A stretch of 64,000 nucleotides of DNA from Panax quinquefolius (GCA_020205615.1 CM035173.1:47730617-47794616); one strand, 5' to 3'; shown: positions 45,154 through 57,655, counted from the first letter of the stretch. A program made the numbers and translations. Notes: generated by a model not told the origin, from the sequence alone.

Positions 45154-46459
45154 CTAGCTGATTAATTGGCGTGTGAGTTGATGCTGGTGGGTCAGCTGTT
45201 TTTCCAATTGCTCAATTTGCTTGCAAAGAGCTTTCATATTTCGTTCCATAGTAAATTGGAACTTTACATAATCCCATCTATCAACACCGTCTTTGATGGT
45301 CTGGGATGATTCACCATTAAACCGGAACTCATTCAAAGGTTTCTAACTAATCATGTTGACCTCTTCTTCTTTGGGTTGAGGAAGAGGGTTGTCTTGCAGA
45401 TGAGGTTGATCTGGTTTGGTGACCACGATCTCACCGTTGTCTATTAAATCTAGGATCTAGTGTTTCAAGGCCCTACAATCTTGAGTATCATGTCCAGGTG
45501 CTCCGGCATGATAAGCACACTTCCGAGTAGCATTAAAACCCCTCCCATTAGGGTTGGCTAGTGGAAGAAGACGTGTGATTTTCTTCTGAGTAGTCAGAAG
45601 AACAAGAATATTCTCGAGCAAGTCCCTTAAGGGTGTGAACGTTCGAGGGTGCTTTACTTCTCCACTTTTAGGCAATGGAGGGTTTGAAGACTGAGCTTGG
45701 AAAGGGGAGTAGTTTCTCCTTTGTATAGGCATGTTCTGACAACCTTTTTGACCTTGTAGTATCAAGGAAACATCCTCCTCTTTCTTTTTATGGACCCTCC
45801 AGAGGTTATTTCTATAAGATCCGGACTGGATGTGCTCAGCAACTGCTTTAAGAGTGGCTAGGTCTTGAATCTTACCTAACTTCAATCCCATCTTAGCCAT
45901 CTCTCCGTGTTTGATCATTTTAGAGAATGGTTTACCAATACCAGCTAAGACTCTCTCATAGAAAGGAGCTTCCTGTATGTCTATGAAAGTCATGACCATT
46001 TCTGATTCTATCATAGAAGGAATAACTTGAGCAGCAAGGCGTCTCCACCTTTGAGCATACTCTCTGAAAGACTCATTAGACTATTTCCTGACCTTGGTAA
46101 TCTGGTACCGGTCAGGAGCCATTTGAGATTAAAAACTGTATTGAGTGAGGAATGTGTGAGCTAGCTCTTCCCAGCTATTGATTTTTGAGTTGTCTAATCT
46201 AGTATACCATGAATGGGCTTCTCCAGTCAGACTTTTCTGGAACAGCTGCATTCTGAGCTTCTTCTTTTTCTGCATAAGATCCAAGTTCTCCAATGAACAC
46301 CTTCAAATGTGTATAACGATCCCCTAACCCATCATACTTTTTGAATTCAGGGGTTTTGAATTTTTCTGGATAATGAACACCAGGAAATATGCAAAGGTCA
46401 GCATATGAAACACTTCCATGTGTTCCAATCCCTTTGAGAGCACGAATAGTTTCCTCCAT
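45154..46459 (-). pseudogene. Ogre gag, N-terminal and middle parts
   Basis: The segment 46459-46199 contains DLCIFPGVHYPEKFKTPEF and KYDGLGDRYTHLKVFIGEL, the conserved capsid entry. The segment 46014-45457 has PFYERVLAGIGKPFSKMIKH and ends with CAYHAGAPGHDTQDCRALKH, a zinc-knuckle-like motif typical of Ogre gag. At 45336-45154 a short acidic/Gln-rich helix follows. There is one frame change (between 46199 and 46014) and several stops. Confidence 0.85.
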
Positions 46460-47608
46460 TTAGAGGACCTTCTTCATGATATCACCGGTGTCTGAATCTC
46501 CTTTGAGATGGGTGTTTTTAGGGTCTTTGTTGGTCGTATCCAACTGAGGTTTTGGAAAAAAAAAATTCCAAACCTTGAGCTCCTCCTTGTGTAGAGGTTT
46601 ATGTATGTGTAGGTATCTTTGTACCCTAAGTAGACTGATGCAATTCTTTCAGCAGAACAGCCAGATCTGTAATTTGTTTACTTAATCCGTCAAATTCTTC
46701 TCGCGAAACAGGATTAGATTGGTCAGAAGAAGACATGATTGGATGTAGGCTCGTGGCCTTTTTGGATTTTGAGCGGGTAACAGGCCCAATGATTTCCCTA
46801 CAAAAGACTTATGTAGTTTTGTCTTAGGGATAATGTAAATGCTATCATAATGTGTCCATTTTAGGAATATCATCCTGCAAAAATGGGTGTTAATTGATAA
46901 CATGTCATATATACACAGATATTCATCATTTTTCCATTACATAAAGATGAACATGGAATAAAATTACAAGTAAATGCTTTTACAAGTAATTTAAAAATGG
47001 AAAGCATGAAGAGACTTTCCTCCACGTTTGGTTTATCAGAGGTTGACCTATCTTAGGGTTACTCTCGCGACTTTTTGGCATAAAGGTTCCCAGATCTTCG
47101 CAATCTACTTGACGGGGAGTTAATCTGGTTTTTCAACTGGAGCGAATCTGGGTGGTGCATTTCCTGAGCCTCATTGGAATTAGTCTCCCTACGAGTCCAG
47201 TAATCAAACACCGACAGGATAGCCTCCTACTAGAGGAACCACACAACATACATTCACATACAATGTGTCTCACCGTTTATAAAAATGATGACATGTGCAA
47301 AGCACTAATATCACAGATAGATATTTTGTAATGCAGTAAGTAAAATGCATTCGTACACATTCATCATAAATGTAAATGCAACATTCACACACAAGCATAT
47401 AACAGTTTTGAAAAGCTTGTAATAGCGGCTTAAACCCTCTTACTGGTGTCCTCATCAGAGTCTCCACCTGTCATCATTCATTAACCAATTAAGCATCAAA
47501 TAGATTCTGAAATTTAGCATTAATTTTCAATCTTTGACTTTAACCTTTTAAACAGTTAGCTAAATAAAATCATAAAACCAAGAATTTAAAAAAAAATCAA
47601 ATGCATTA
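46460..47608 (-). other. Ogre leader between 5' LTR and gag
   Basis: I see no recognisable domain; small open stretches (46682-46903, 47270-47467) lack family features. The bases next to the LTR (minus strand ATGCATTTGATTTTTT) do not match a PBS that I recognise, so the primer tRNA is undetermined. Confidence 0.5.
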
Positions 47609-50086
47609 TACCGACGTCGGGATTTTTATTTGTCCCTTTTCGTTACTTGTTCTTTGGTGTTCTCATGTTATGTGAGATTTGTTTGAAAAAATAAGTGAAA
47701 AAGGTCCGACATATGCAATGTCGAAGATGGACTATTAAGAGTCGTCGATTGGTATTTTTAACTGGTTGCACCAACGCAACCGAAAAAGGTTTGCACATTG
47801 ACCCAATGATATGACACTGCTAAACGGGTCTGTGAAACCGAGATTCATTTTGGGTTTGGGGGCTTGATTATGCGGAGGGAAGGTGTTAGGCACCCCCCGA
47901 CATCCGTGTTGCCACGGTGACCGCCACTTTTCAAGAAACTGTTATATGAATGTGTGTGTGTGTGGATCAATGTGCAATTATTTGAAAGTAGTGCGAGGCC
48001 TCGTTCGCACCTATATACAAAGGGTTTGAATTTATAGAAACATTCAGTTTTAAACAGAATATAGCAATGAAGTTTTGTAAAAGAGGTTTTTCAAACCCTG
48101 TGCTCAGTAGGAATTGAGACCTTTTCATACTTCTATTTTATTATTAAATGTTCGTCTTGTTTGCTTTTTTTTTGAGATACAAGACATCCTCGAGAAAATA
48201 ATATACAACAGTGCAGAACTTCTCATGGGCATGAAAGCCATCCAAGCAAATTCAAACACCGTAAATAATGTACAAGCTGCTTACAACTGAAAATGTCCAT
48301 TACGGGAACCGAATCTAGATCCAGTAGACTGAATCTGTGATTACATGATTCCTATACTCACATGATACCGCAATTTATATTAAAAGCAATAAGCAGTTAT
48401 ATATATAAAAGCTATAAAATATATATATATATATATATAAATATACAGACATGATCTACCACCACGAAGCACCTCCATGGGGGATCGAAAATGTAAATAT
48501 ATAAAAGTGGTAAATATATATATATGGACATGATCAACCACCACGAAGCAACTCCATGGGGGATCAGAAATGTAAGTAAAGCAGTAAATGTGATCAACCG
48601 CCACGAAGTAAACTCCAGGTGGGACTAAATGTAAATAAAGCAGTAAAAGACCTCGAAGTAAACTCCAGGCCTGACAGAAAATGTATATATATATATATAT
48701 ACTTATATATATAATCTGTTGTCAGACTCTGTCTTATGTAAAATCTAGGCTCATCAGACAGATTCTGACAACGGATTATATATATAAGTATATATATATA
48801 TATACATATATATATAAGTAAGCAAGTACACGCTTTAGACATAAGTCTAGGCTCAATCGAGGCATAACTCGATAATGTTAGTCCATATATAAATATATAC
48901 ATATATAAGTATATATATATACAGACAGAAATGAAAACCACGGACCGAAGTCCGGGCATACGCACATAACACGACTCTCAATGTGTAGAATAGTGTGTAC
49001 AAAGATGAAGAGAAAGGCTTTATAGAGTGTGAGAAGGCTTACGGTGGAATGCGATGAATGAGCTTCTATGACTCTAAATGGATAAACACTCGGCTCCATA
49101 AGTAAAAATATAGCTATATGTGAGCTAACAGTGTTTAAAATGAGGAAACACTCAATATGGGGTGTGTGAGAGCAAATTGGGCAGTGGCTTCCTCGCCTTT
49201 TCTTTTTTCAAAATGGCCACCCAAGCCCTCTATTTATAGAGGGGAGTCATGAGTGTACTACAGCTGACATGCAGATGCACTGTGGGCTCTGGGGTGCCCC
49301 AGGCTCCATGAGTTCTGTCAGCCTCAAGTCGTGCACTCGTGCACTGTAATGTCTGCTCGAACTTGCAAAACTTCAATCCGAGCATCTGAACGAGGTATAC
49401 AAAACCATCTTCGGACTGCTTTTGTCGAGAGTTACGCAATGACATGGGATTAAAGGTTGTACGAAGTTAGGAAGAGGGGACCATGCCCATGGTCTTCAAG
49501 CTTCAAATTCTATCCGGTGTGCTGCCACGCGTAATAGTCACTCGGGATTGGAACACCTTGGTTCTTGTAGGAAATTTTTGTATGTATGTATGTATGAAGT
49601 GTTGAGACGACGCGTAGGTGTTGAGGTGGAAAGATGACGTTTGACTCCTCACCGGGGTTATCTCCAGTTTGAGTTGAAAGCAGACGTTACTTAAAGTTAC
49701 ATCTAAGATTGGACTGCTGCAAGTGTTTGAATGCCACAAGATTATCTGTAAGTGTGCCTATCTTCTCGGTGTTAGCTCCAGGTCTGAGGAATGAGTGCCT
49801 CAGCAGGAGGTCTGAGATTGAAGTTGATCGCATGCATTTGAAACAAGCATTTCCAGAGTTATCGTCGGAACTGCAACAATATTCCTTAGGGTTATCTCCA
49901 AGGATGAAACTCGCGGTTATCTCCGAGGTTGGAAATGATATTCCCGGTGTGTGTTCCGGGTTTGAGACTGAACTTTCGGTAGTATCCGGAATGGATGTGA
50001 GCTGTCTTCCAGGGTTATCTCTGAAAGACGAATCTGCCCTCCTGCAATGTTAGTAACAGGTGTGCAGAAAATTTTGAGTGTCTACA
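47609..50086 (-). repeat. Ogre/Tat 5' LTR (2478 bp)
   Basis: The plus-strand borders TACCGACGTCGGG and GAGTGTCTACA are the inverted forms of the LTR at 22182-34533. The TATA box is at 49231-49238 (minus). The GATAACCCCG array is at about 49640-50040, TA-rich CTTCGTGG repeats at 48410-48670, and a self-complementary TA-rich stretch near 48700-48800. The uninterrupted equivalent of the Tekay insertion site lies near 47895-47925. Confidence 0.88.
49231..49238 (-). promoter_or_regulatory. TATA box of Ogre/Tat 5' LTR
   Basis: TATAAATA on the minus strand in CCCTCTATTTATAGAGGGG, a perfect palindromic context shared with 23100-23122. Confidence 0.75.
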
Positions 50087-50422
50087 CATTAATTTTTTCA
50101 ACTTCCCCATAAAAAATTGGATCAATATCCCTAAATAAATAAAATAAAATCTTAATCTATCTTTCCCCCACACTCAAACCTTATATTGTCTCCAATGTAA
50201 GAAAATCATCCAAAGAAGAAAGAAACTACATGCAACTGCAAAAAAAAACTAAAAAGGAAAGGGGTAGAAAATTTAAATATGAGATCTTGGGTTGCCTCCC
50301 AAGCAGCTTCCCTTGTTTAATGTTATTGGCTTAACATCATGTCTCTCTTCTCATCCAGCGTAGATAAGATCATCCAGCTCCACCATCTCAATATTTTCCA
50401 CCTAATGCCTCTTATAGAAGGG
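50087..50422 (-). other. Athila B post-integrase region
   Basis: No gene is seen. It holds the GGAGGCAACCC-type motif (inverted at 50287-50304) and A-rich tracts. Confidence 0.6.
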
Positions 50423-51379
50423 TTACAACCTATGTCCATTCACCTTTAAGATCTTTCCTATGCTCGGACTTTGAATCTCAACTGCACCATAAGGAAACAC
50501 ATTAGTGATAACAAATGGACCTACCCATCGAGATCTCAATTTACCTAAAAATAACTTAAGCTGGAAGTGATATAGCAAAACTTTATGGCTCTCAACAAAG
50601 GTTTTCCGCACGATTTGCTTTTCACGAAAGGCCTTAGTCTTTTCCTTTTTAAATCTTCGAACTTTCATAGGCTTCATTCCTCAATTCCTTAAACTCTTGT
50701 AACTGTAACATTCTTTGTCCTCCAGCTGCTTCCAAGCTCATATTGCATTGTTTGATTTCCCAAAGCTCTATGCTCTAACTCGATAGATAAGTGGCATGGT
50801 TTCCTAAACACAATTTTATATGGTGACATCCTAATAGGAGTTTTGTACGTAGTTTTATAGGCCCAAAGTGCATCCTCCAGTCTCAGACTTCAATCTTTTC
50901 TACTCGGGTTGACTACCTTCTCTAAAATGGATTTTATCTTCCGGTTGGATTCCTTGGCTTGGCCATTACTCTGCGGAAACCTTGTGCAAAATATTTTACT
51001 TCTTGAACAAAGCCGCTAACACCTTATTACAAAAGTGGGTTCTGCGATCACTAATAATGGATCGTGGTGCTCAAAACCTGACAAATATGTTAGTCGTGGC
51101 AAAATCTACAACAACTTTAGAATAACTAGTCCTAGTGGCTTTAGCTTCCACCCATTTTGAGACATAATCAACAGCCAAAAAAATATAAACATTACCAAAG
51201 AAGGAAGAAAAAGGTCCCATAAAATCTATACCCCAAACATCAAAAATTTCAACTAAAATAGGAGTTTGTGGCATTCGATTTCTATGTGAGATATTCCCTG
51301 TCCTTTGACAATCAACACATGTTTTGCAAAACATGTAGGAGTCTTTAAAAAGAGAAGGCCAATAAAAACCACTTTCCAA
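50423..51379 (-). pseudogene. Athila integrase
   Basis: The segment 51379-51071 carries the CxxC of the zinc domain (CKTCVDCQRTGNISHRN) and the first catalytic Asp (VWGIDFMGPF). The SDR-type motif lies near 51050-51035 in another frame, and the C-terminus (RWVGPFVITNVFPYGAVEI) at 50677-50423. The pieces are in different frames. Confidence 0.85.
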
Positions 51380-51461
51380 AACTTTGTTAGCAGTTCTTTT
51401 TGGACCAAAATGTCATATGGCAAAAAGCTAGAATATATTTAAATTCACTATTAGGCACACA

Positions 51462-52090
51462 TCATCTAACTATCTGGTCGGCACAAAATTTCCATAAGTA
51501 TGGATCATCCCAAACATAGTGTATAGCATCACTTTTTAGTTTTTCCTTCCGTGATTTAGAAAATTCATTAGGAAAATATGCATCTACCAAATAATTCACA
51601 ATATTTGTATACCAGGGAATCTCAGCATATATGGAAAGTAGATGCTCATCCGGGAAAGAATCATGTAATGGTAGAACCTTCTCATCTCTTAACAGTCTAC
51701 TCAAGTGATCCACCACCAAGTTATCTTCCCCTTTCTTATCCTTGATCTCCAGGCCAAATTCTTGCAAAAGCAGAATCCATCTGATGATCCTAGGTTTAGA
51801 GTCCTTCTTAGTTAGCAAATACCTGATAGCAGCATGGTCAGGATAAACTATAACTTTAGTACCAAGAAAATATGATCAAAATTTTTCTAAAGCAAAACCC
51901 ATAGATAAAAGTTCTTTTTTCGTTGTGGAATAGTTTATCTGAGCCTCATTCAAAGTTATAGAAACATAGTAAATGGCATGAATGTATATTTGTTTGCGTC
52001 ACACATGATCTCAAATGTAAATTTCCAATTCAGTGGTTGAATCAAAGGGGAAGAGGTCAACAATTTCTTTAAAGTGTTAAAAGCCTCCTT
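51462..52090 (-). pseudogene. Athila RNase H and RNase H-integrase connection
   Basis: The open stretch 51818-51462 reads [20 protein letters not shown] and [10 protein letters not shown], the RNase H C-terminus. It then reads [20 protein letters not shown] and [12 protein letters not shown], the start of the integrase zinc domain. The upstream part (51840-52090) is frameshifted. Confidence 0.83.
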
Positions 52091-52800
52091 TCACCCATCA
52101 TCAAACTGAAAGTCCACATCTTTTTGTAGCAACTTACACATGGGAAATGCAATCTTTGAGAAATCCCTGATACGATAGAGTCCTACATTACCAAGAAAAG
52201 AATGAATCTCCCGCACGCTGACGGGGTAAGGCAAAGCAGAAATATCATCTATCTTATCTTTGTCAACTTCAAGACCCTTAGATGACACAACGTGACTAAG
52301 TATTATTCCTTGTTCTACCATAAAATGACATTTTTCCAATTCAAAACAAGATTAGTTTCCATGCATCGATCCAAAACACGACTCAAATTATCTATGCATG
52401 CATCCAAAGAATCACCATAAATTGTGAAATCATCCATAAAGACCTCAATGTAATTTTCTAAAAGATCAGAAAAATTCTTATCATGCATCGCTAAAAAGTA
52501 CTTGGGGCATTACACAGTATAAGGACATTCGTCGGTATGCAAATGTACCAAAGGGACATATGAATGTGGTCTTTTCTTGGTCTTCGAGTGCAATCACAAT
52601 CCGGTTATATCCTGAAAAACTATCTATAAAGCAATAATAAGTATGCCCAACTAATCTTTCTAACATTTGATCAATGATAGGAAAAGGAAAGTGATTTTTT
52701 CTTGTTACACCATTCAATTTCCTGTGGTTAATACATTCTTTTCACCCTTTTTACATTCGTGTGGGCACTAACTTATTATTATCATTCTTGACAACTGTGA
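52091..52800 (-). pseudogene. Athila reverse transcriptase
   Basis: NGVTRKNHFPFPIIDQMLER and YYCFIDSFSGYNRIVIALED are in 52717-52481. A catalytic box reading FMDDFTIYGDS is at about 52445-52412 in a short connecting frame. FMVEQGIILSHVVSSKGLEV and IHSFLGNVGLYRIRDFSK are in 52339-52091. The catalytic Asp pair is intact but the frame changes at least twice. Confidence 0.87.
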
Positions 52801-52837
52801 TTCTAGATTTCTTTGGAACTACCTGAACTGGACTAAC

Positions 52838-54017
52838 CTATTGACTATCGAAAATGGGATAAATTATGCCGATATCAAGTAATTTGAGCACCTCCTTTTT
52901 CACTACCTCCATCATGGGTGGATTTAATCTCCTTTGCACATCCCCCATGGGCTTAGCTCCATCTTCCAACAATATTCGATGAATGCACATTACAGGACTA
53001 ATACCCTTGATATTCGTTTTCATCCACCCAAAAACTGTGATTTGGTCCCTTAGGACTCTCAGCAATTTATCTTCCTGCACTTTGGTTAGATTACTAGTAA
53101 TAATCACAGGTAAAGTATTAATAGTTTCCAAATATGCATATTTCAAGTGTGCAGACAATTGTTTTAATTCTAGGGTTGAAACTTGCACAACAGATGGTAA
53201 TAAATTTTGATGAGAAACATGTAATTGAATTGAATGAACTGCATACTTATCTAAACTTTTTGGCGATGAGTGTAGTGCATCCACAATTACCTCTAATTCC
53301 TGATTCTTCTCAATCTCGTCTTCCATGTCCATGTCCAAAATGTTGGTGATGATAACCTCCAGGTTGTCCTTATGAAGTTGTTCAAAAGTTCTCCACACTA
53401 AGAAGTCACTCGTATCAATAGCAAAAACCTGAACAATATCACTAGGGTACCTCATGGCATCATAAATGTTAAACTGAATCTTTTCTCCATCAAATTTTAT
53501 TATCAAGGTCCCATTGTGTACATCAATCATGGTTCTCACTATTTTTAAGAATGGCCTTCCTAATAAGATATGAGAGGGGTTTGGTGATGTATCATCCTCC
53601 ATGTCAAAGATGTAAAAATCTGGAGGAAAAAATAGTTCGTTCACCCGCACTAAGACATCTTCAATTACCCCTTGGGGGTAAGTGTTATTACGATCTTCCA
53701 ATTGGATAATCACACCAGTATTTTTCAAAGGACCTAGATTTAAGGAAGCATAAATAAGATAAAGGTATCACATTAATTGAAGCTCCTAAATCTAGCATGG
53801 CTTTTTCAAATCTGTTGTTTCCTATCTTGCGTGAAATTATGAACATTCCTGGACCTTTAAATTTATGGGGCTTTTTTCTTTGAAGAAGAGCAAATACATT
53901 TTCCTGAACTGTGACTCTTTCTCTATTTTGTAATTTTCTTTTATTAGTGCACAATTCTTTTAAAAACTTTGCATACCTTGATACCTGTTTCATTGCATCA
54001 AGTAAAGGGATGTTCAC
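52838..54017 (-). pseudogene. Athila protease and pro-RT linker
   Basis: The segment 54017-53688 contains the catalytic segment KAMLDLGASINVIPLS, with D-L-G where D-S/T-G is usual. The 296-aa stretch 53728-52838 continues with TYPQGVIEDVLVRVNELFFP, ILLGRPFLKIVRTMIDVHNG and a long linker that ends in RRLNPPMMEVVKKEVLKLLD, the RT entry. A frameshift lies at the 53728/53688 overlap. Confidence 0.87.
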
Positions 54018-55475
54018 TTCTACTTTCCTAAAAGTTTCCAGGATTTCTTTTTCTTGTTCATCTTTCTTTAAAGTTCTAGAATTCCTAGGGGGAAAGGGTA
54101 GAGGAACATTCTTATGCTGACAAGGAGGGTTAGGTTATACCTTTGATTTTTTTGTTTCCTCCTTAGTCGTTTCCTCCTCGAACTCAACAATGGCTTTTGG
54201 TATATCTATTTGTTTTCCACTCTGAAAAGTTATGGCACTTGAATTCTCCCTTGGATTGATGAAAGTTTAAGACGAAAGCTTCCCTGAACCTTGAGAGTCC
54301 AATCGACCAACTTTAGTAGCAAGTTGACTCATCTGATTCTCCAAAATGTGGATGTAAGATATTTTCTCTTGTTGAAATTGTTGTTTCTAAGTCATTATTG
54401 ATTTGAACATGTCTTCAAGGGATGTTCCAAGAGTGGATGAAGCTGCTGGTTTGGGTTGGTACTGTGGTTAAGTGGGCTGGAAACCTTGTTATTTTCTTGG
54501 GTAAAAACCTTACACCGGTGGCCTAGCACCCCCATAACTCAAATTGGGATGATACCTCCATCCTAGATTGTAAGTATTGGAGTAGGGGTCATACTTTCTC
54601 TGTGGTTGTGCTTGGTAATTTCCCACTGCATTGGCTTGTTGGGTAGTCTCATCCTCTTACAATGTTGGGCACAAATCTGTAGCATGCCCTGAAAGTAAGC
54701 ATATTCTACAAGCCTTTGCAACCTGCAAGTTTTTTGTTGTTAATTATTTTATAACAACAATTAAGTCAGAAATCTGTTGCACCAATTCACTCGTGCTTAC
54801 CTCACTTACCCTCTGTGGAGCATGATCATTCCTTGTTCCATATTATTGTGAGTTAGCAGCCATGTTTGCAATCAGATTTCTTGCAGCCTCTGGTGTCTTG
54901 TCTACCGATGCTTCTCCACTAGTAACATCAATAATACTTCTTTCCATTGGTATAAGTCCCTCGTAAAAATACTGAATCAGGTGTTTCTCATCGATTTAGT
55001 GGGGTGGACAGCTAGAGCATAATTTCTTAAACCTCTCCCAATACTCGTATAATATTTCTCCATTAAACTATCAAATCCTGCATATCTCCTTCCTTATGTT
55101 GGCTACTCCTGAACCAGGAAAATATTTCTTTAAGAACAGCCCCTTCATGTCACTCCATGAGTGTATTGATCCGGGGGGAAGATAGTACAACTAATCCTTT
55201 GCTAAATCTTCTAGGGAGAATGGGAAGGCTCTTAGCTTGATTTGCTCCTCTGTAATTGTATATGGTTTCATGGTAGAGCACACCACATAGAACTCCTTTA
55301 AATACTTGTATGAATCTTCACCTGTAAGACTACAAAAAGTAGGCAAAAGATGAAGTAGTTCGGATTTAAGTTCGAATGCAGCATTTAAAGTAGGATATTC
55401 AATGCCCAGAGGTTGGTGAGTAATATTAGGAGTGGCTAATTCTTTCAACGTCCAGTTGTTGTTTGGCACCGCCAT
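54018..55475 (-). pseudogene. Athila gag
   Basis: It begins near 55475 with MAVPNNNWTLKELATPN, then the capsid start LLHLLPTFCSLTGEDSYKYL and EEQIKLRAFPFSLEDLAKD. A single CCHC knuckle, CRICLLSGHATDLC, lies at about 54711-54670, followed by a Gln/Pro-rich stretch. Frameshifts and stops are frequent between 55190 and 54730. Confidence 0.85.
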
Positions 55476-55715
55476 CTCTTCTTCTTCATCTAAATTGGTG
55501 AAAGTAACTCCAAAGCTATGTTGAGGCCCAATGATGGTACAAAATTCTCGTCTAAATCTACAGTAGACTGTTGAGCTTTACGATTGTGTCTCATTAGCCT
55601 CTTTGTAGTTTTCTCAATCTCTAGGTCAAAATCTAATGTAGTAACCTGAGAAGATCGAGTCATAAAACAAAAACAAAAAAATAACAGAGAAAATAAAACA
55701 CATAATTACTTCCTT

Positions 55716-55727
55716 GCAACGGCGCCA
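55716..55727 (-). promoter_or_regulatory. Primer-binding site (tRNA-Asp type) of Athila B
   Basis: The minus strand reads TGGCGCCGTTGC, the PBS typical of Athila elements. It lies about 5 nt from the apparent LTR end at 55733. Confidence 0.9.
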
Positions 55728-55732
55728 AAATT

Positions 55733-55855
55733 TGGGAGCTTTCATTGACACTGCTAAATTAACCTAACTTTTACTGTACAAATTCTACAATTAGCACAGT
55801 AGTAAGCAAGGATCGTCGGGAAAAATTTCTCTTTTGGAATTCCTTACCCTTTATT
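55733..55855 (-). repeat. Athila B 5' LTR fragment (U5 only)
   Basis: On the minus strand, sequence ending GAAAGCTCCCA precedes the PBS. It is cut at about 55855 by Tat LTR sequence. Only about 120 bp remain, so the exact upstream break is approximate. Confidence 0.6.
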
Positions 55856-56999
55856 TTTTTTCTATGTGGTTTGAAAGGGTGAATTTAATAAAAGAGTCCG
55901 ACATGAAATGTTGAGGATTTTGAAAGATTTAATTTTATAGAGTCGCCAGTTGGTAAAAGTGAAATTGTTATACCAACCCATCCGAATTATGAAAAAGTTT
56001 TGCTAAAGGCCCAATTATTAGACTCTGTTTAACAGGCCTTGGAAATCGAGATTTATAGAGTTCGGAGGCTTGTTTAAGCGGGGGGAAGGTGTTAGGCACC
56101 CCCCGACTTCCGTGAAATCACGGTTACCACATCTTTTCAATTCCCTAATTTTTTTTTTGTGTGTATTATAGTTAATTGGGCCTAAGTGTTTTATTTAGAA
56201 GTAGTGTTATGCCTTTTTTGCACCTATATACAAAGGGTTTGACTTGTATAAAAGTTCAATTTTAATACAAGATATACAAGATGATGTTTTGAAAACAGGT
56301 TTTTAAACCCTTATGCTCACATAGTACTCGAGGCCTTTGATACTTCTATTTTATTCCGTATTCGATTTGTTTTAATTTTATTTTCAAGATGCGAAGCATC
56401 TTTAACAAAATAACATGTACATATAGGTGTCAGGCTCCTTATGGGCATAAAAGTCATCAAAGAATATCTGAGCACCACTCATATGATCTGCAAGCTGGCT
56501 TTACAACTAAAAAGGGTCCATCATGGGAACCAGATCTAGATCCGTCAGCTGGATCTTAAATCTCATAGCTCCTAGGCTCATATGTTATCATATGAATAGC
56601 TTGCATAACAGATATACTGAAATAAAACAGATATTTAATCTAAACGCTGCAAAATAAAGGATTCATTAGTTAAATCCTTGTGTGCGTGTAGCCAAAGCTT
56701 CCAGCTTCCTCTAGATACAGATCTAGGGTCTCTCGATTGCTTAATATTTACAAAACTAGAAAGAAAACTAGATTTAAATAAATCTTAGCCATTCTAGCTC
56801 AACGGTTCCAGTTTTAGAACTTTTGAACCGGTTAAGAGTTAGATATAACTAGATTTAGATAAATCTAGTCCACAAATTAAGATATTACAAATTTACATTG
56901 AATGAACAGTTAAAAATGATATTTAAACACAGTTAACAATTTATATATATATATATTGAAAGTAGTATGCATACAAGCCAATCATGTATGATGATAAAG
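55856..56999 (-). repeat. Diverged Tat LTR fragment
   Basis: Blocks GGTGTTAGGCACCCCCCGAC, CCTATATACAAAGGGTTTGA and ATGGGAACC(A/G)(A/G)ATCTAGATCC match the LTR at 47609-50086 (about 47880-48320) in the same orientation. Similarity fades after about 56640. The rest (56640-56999) is unassigned AT-rich DNA. It lacks the LTR ends. Confidence 0.75.
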
Positions 57000-57526
57000 T
57001 GATAAGTTGATTTTATACCTACTTATTCGATATCTGTTACTTGAATTAGTTGCTTATACTCATGTTTGTTAGTTACTTTTCATGCATTTTGTGTTCATTT
57101 TGTAGATCTTATGCTTAGGAACGATGTGAGTGACTATTGGTATGAAAACGCAAGGAAAAGCAATCCGGGGATCGTTTGGGCTTAAATGTTCATTTCATGT
57201 ACTTGGCTTGGAACTTGGATTATGTTGTAGAGCTTCTTCTTAGCTTAGTAGAACATCTTGAATCATTCCAATCGGAGTTCGGATGCAAGAGTTATGACCT
57301 TTGTACCAACGAACGTTGAACGTCACTGTTTTGGGTGCCCATTTGCATAGTTGTCACTTAAAACCCAATTTCAGCCTTCATCCGTGCATTATTTCTCAAT
57401 TCTCAAAGAATGAAAATTGTAGAGCTCGTCGAGAGCTTTGATTTGATAGGTGGAAGGCACCGTAACTCTTTCTGGATCAAAAGTTATGGCAGTTTTTACC
57501 AAAGGACACTACAACAGAAAACCAAT

Positions 57527-57655
57527 GGCGCGTGCGCGCGAATTTGTAGTGCATTTCCTGCGCGGCCGCGCGAGTCCCTGGAGCAAAAAATTGCAATTTA
57601 ACACTTGAGCGCGGGCGCGCCCAACTTCAGGCCAATTCCAGCGCTGTCGCGCCAC
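57527..57655 (+). repeat. GC-rich palindrome cluster in Athila solo LTR
   Basis: GGCGCGTGCGCGCG, GCGCGGCCGCGCG and GCGCGGGCGCGCCC lie within 130 bp and are separated by AT-rich spacers. They form the only dense CpG cluster in the window and occupy the slot filled by CCCAAGCC palindromes in the copy at 8293-8420. Confidence 0.82.

Larger units (their letters stand above)
42310..50086 (-). mobile_element. Ogre/Tat-lineage element, 5' half
   Basis: The 5' LTR (50086 back to 47609), leader, gag with CCHC-like CAYHAGAPGHDTQDC motifs, protease, G-patch-like segment, a probable intron and the RT N-terminus lie in that order on the minus strand. The element is cut at 42310 inside RT, so RNase H, integrase and 3' LTR are missing. 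Its LTR belongs to the same family as the plus-strand Tat LTR at 22182. It is inserted in, or joined to, Athila copy B at 50086/50087; the TSD candidate is catta at 50087. Confidence 0.85.
50087..55855 (-). mobile_element. Athila-lineage element, 5' part (copy B)
   Basis: On the minus strand a 5' LTR fragment, PBS, gag, protease, RT, RNase H and integrase follow in order. It stops at 50087 where the Ogre LTR begins. The post-integrase region contains CTTGGGTTGCCTCCCAAG (about 50287-50304). The 3' LTR is not in the window. It is a different subfamily from copy A, since the U5 fragment does not match the LTR at 7762. All genes are broken. Confidence 0.88.

Noticed and set aside
49709..50053. 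Plus-strand 114-aa ORF
   Set aside because: It lies inside the repeat array of the Ogre/Tat 5' LTR and its content follows the repeat units.
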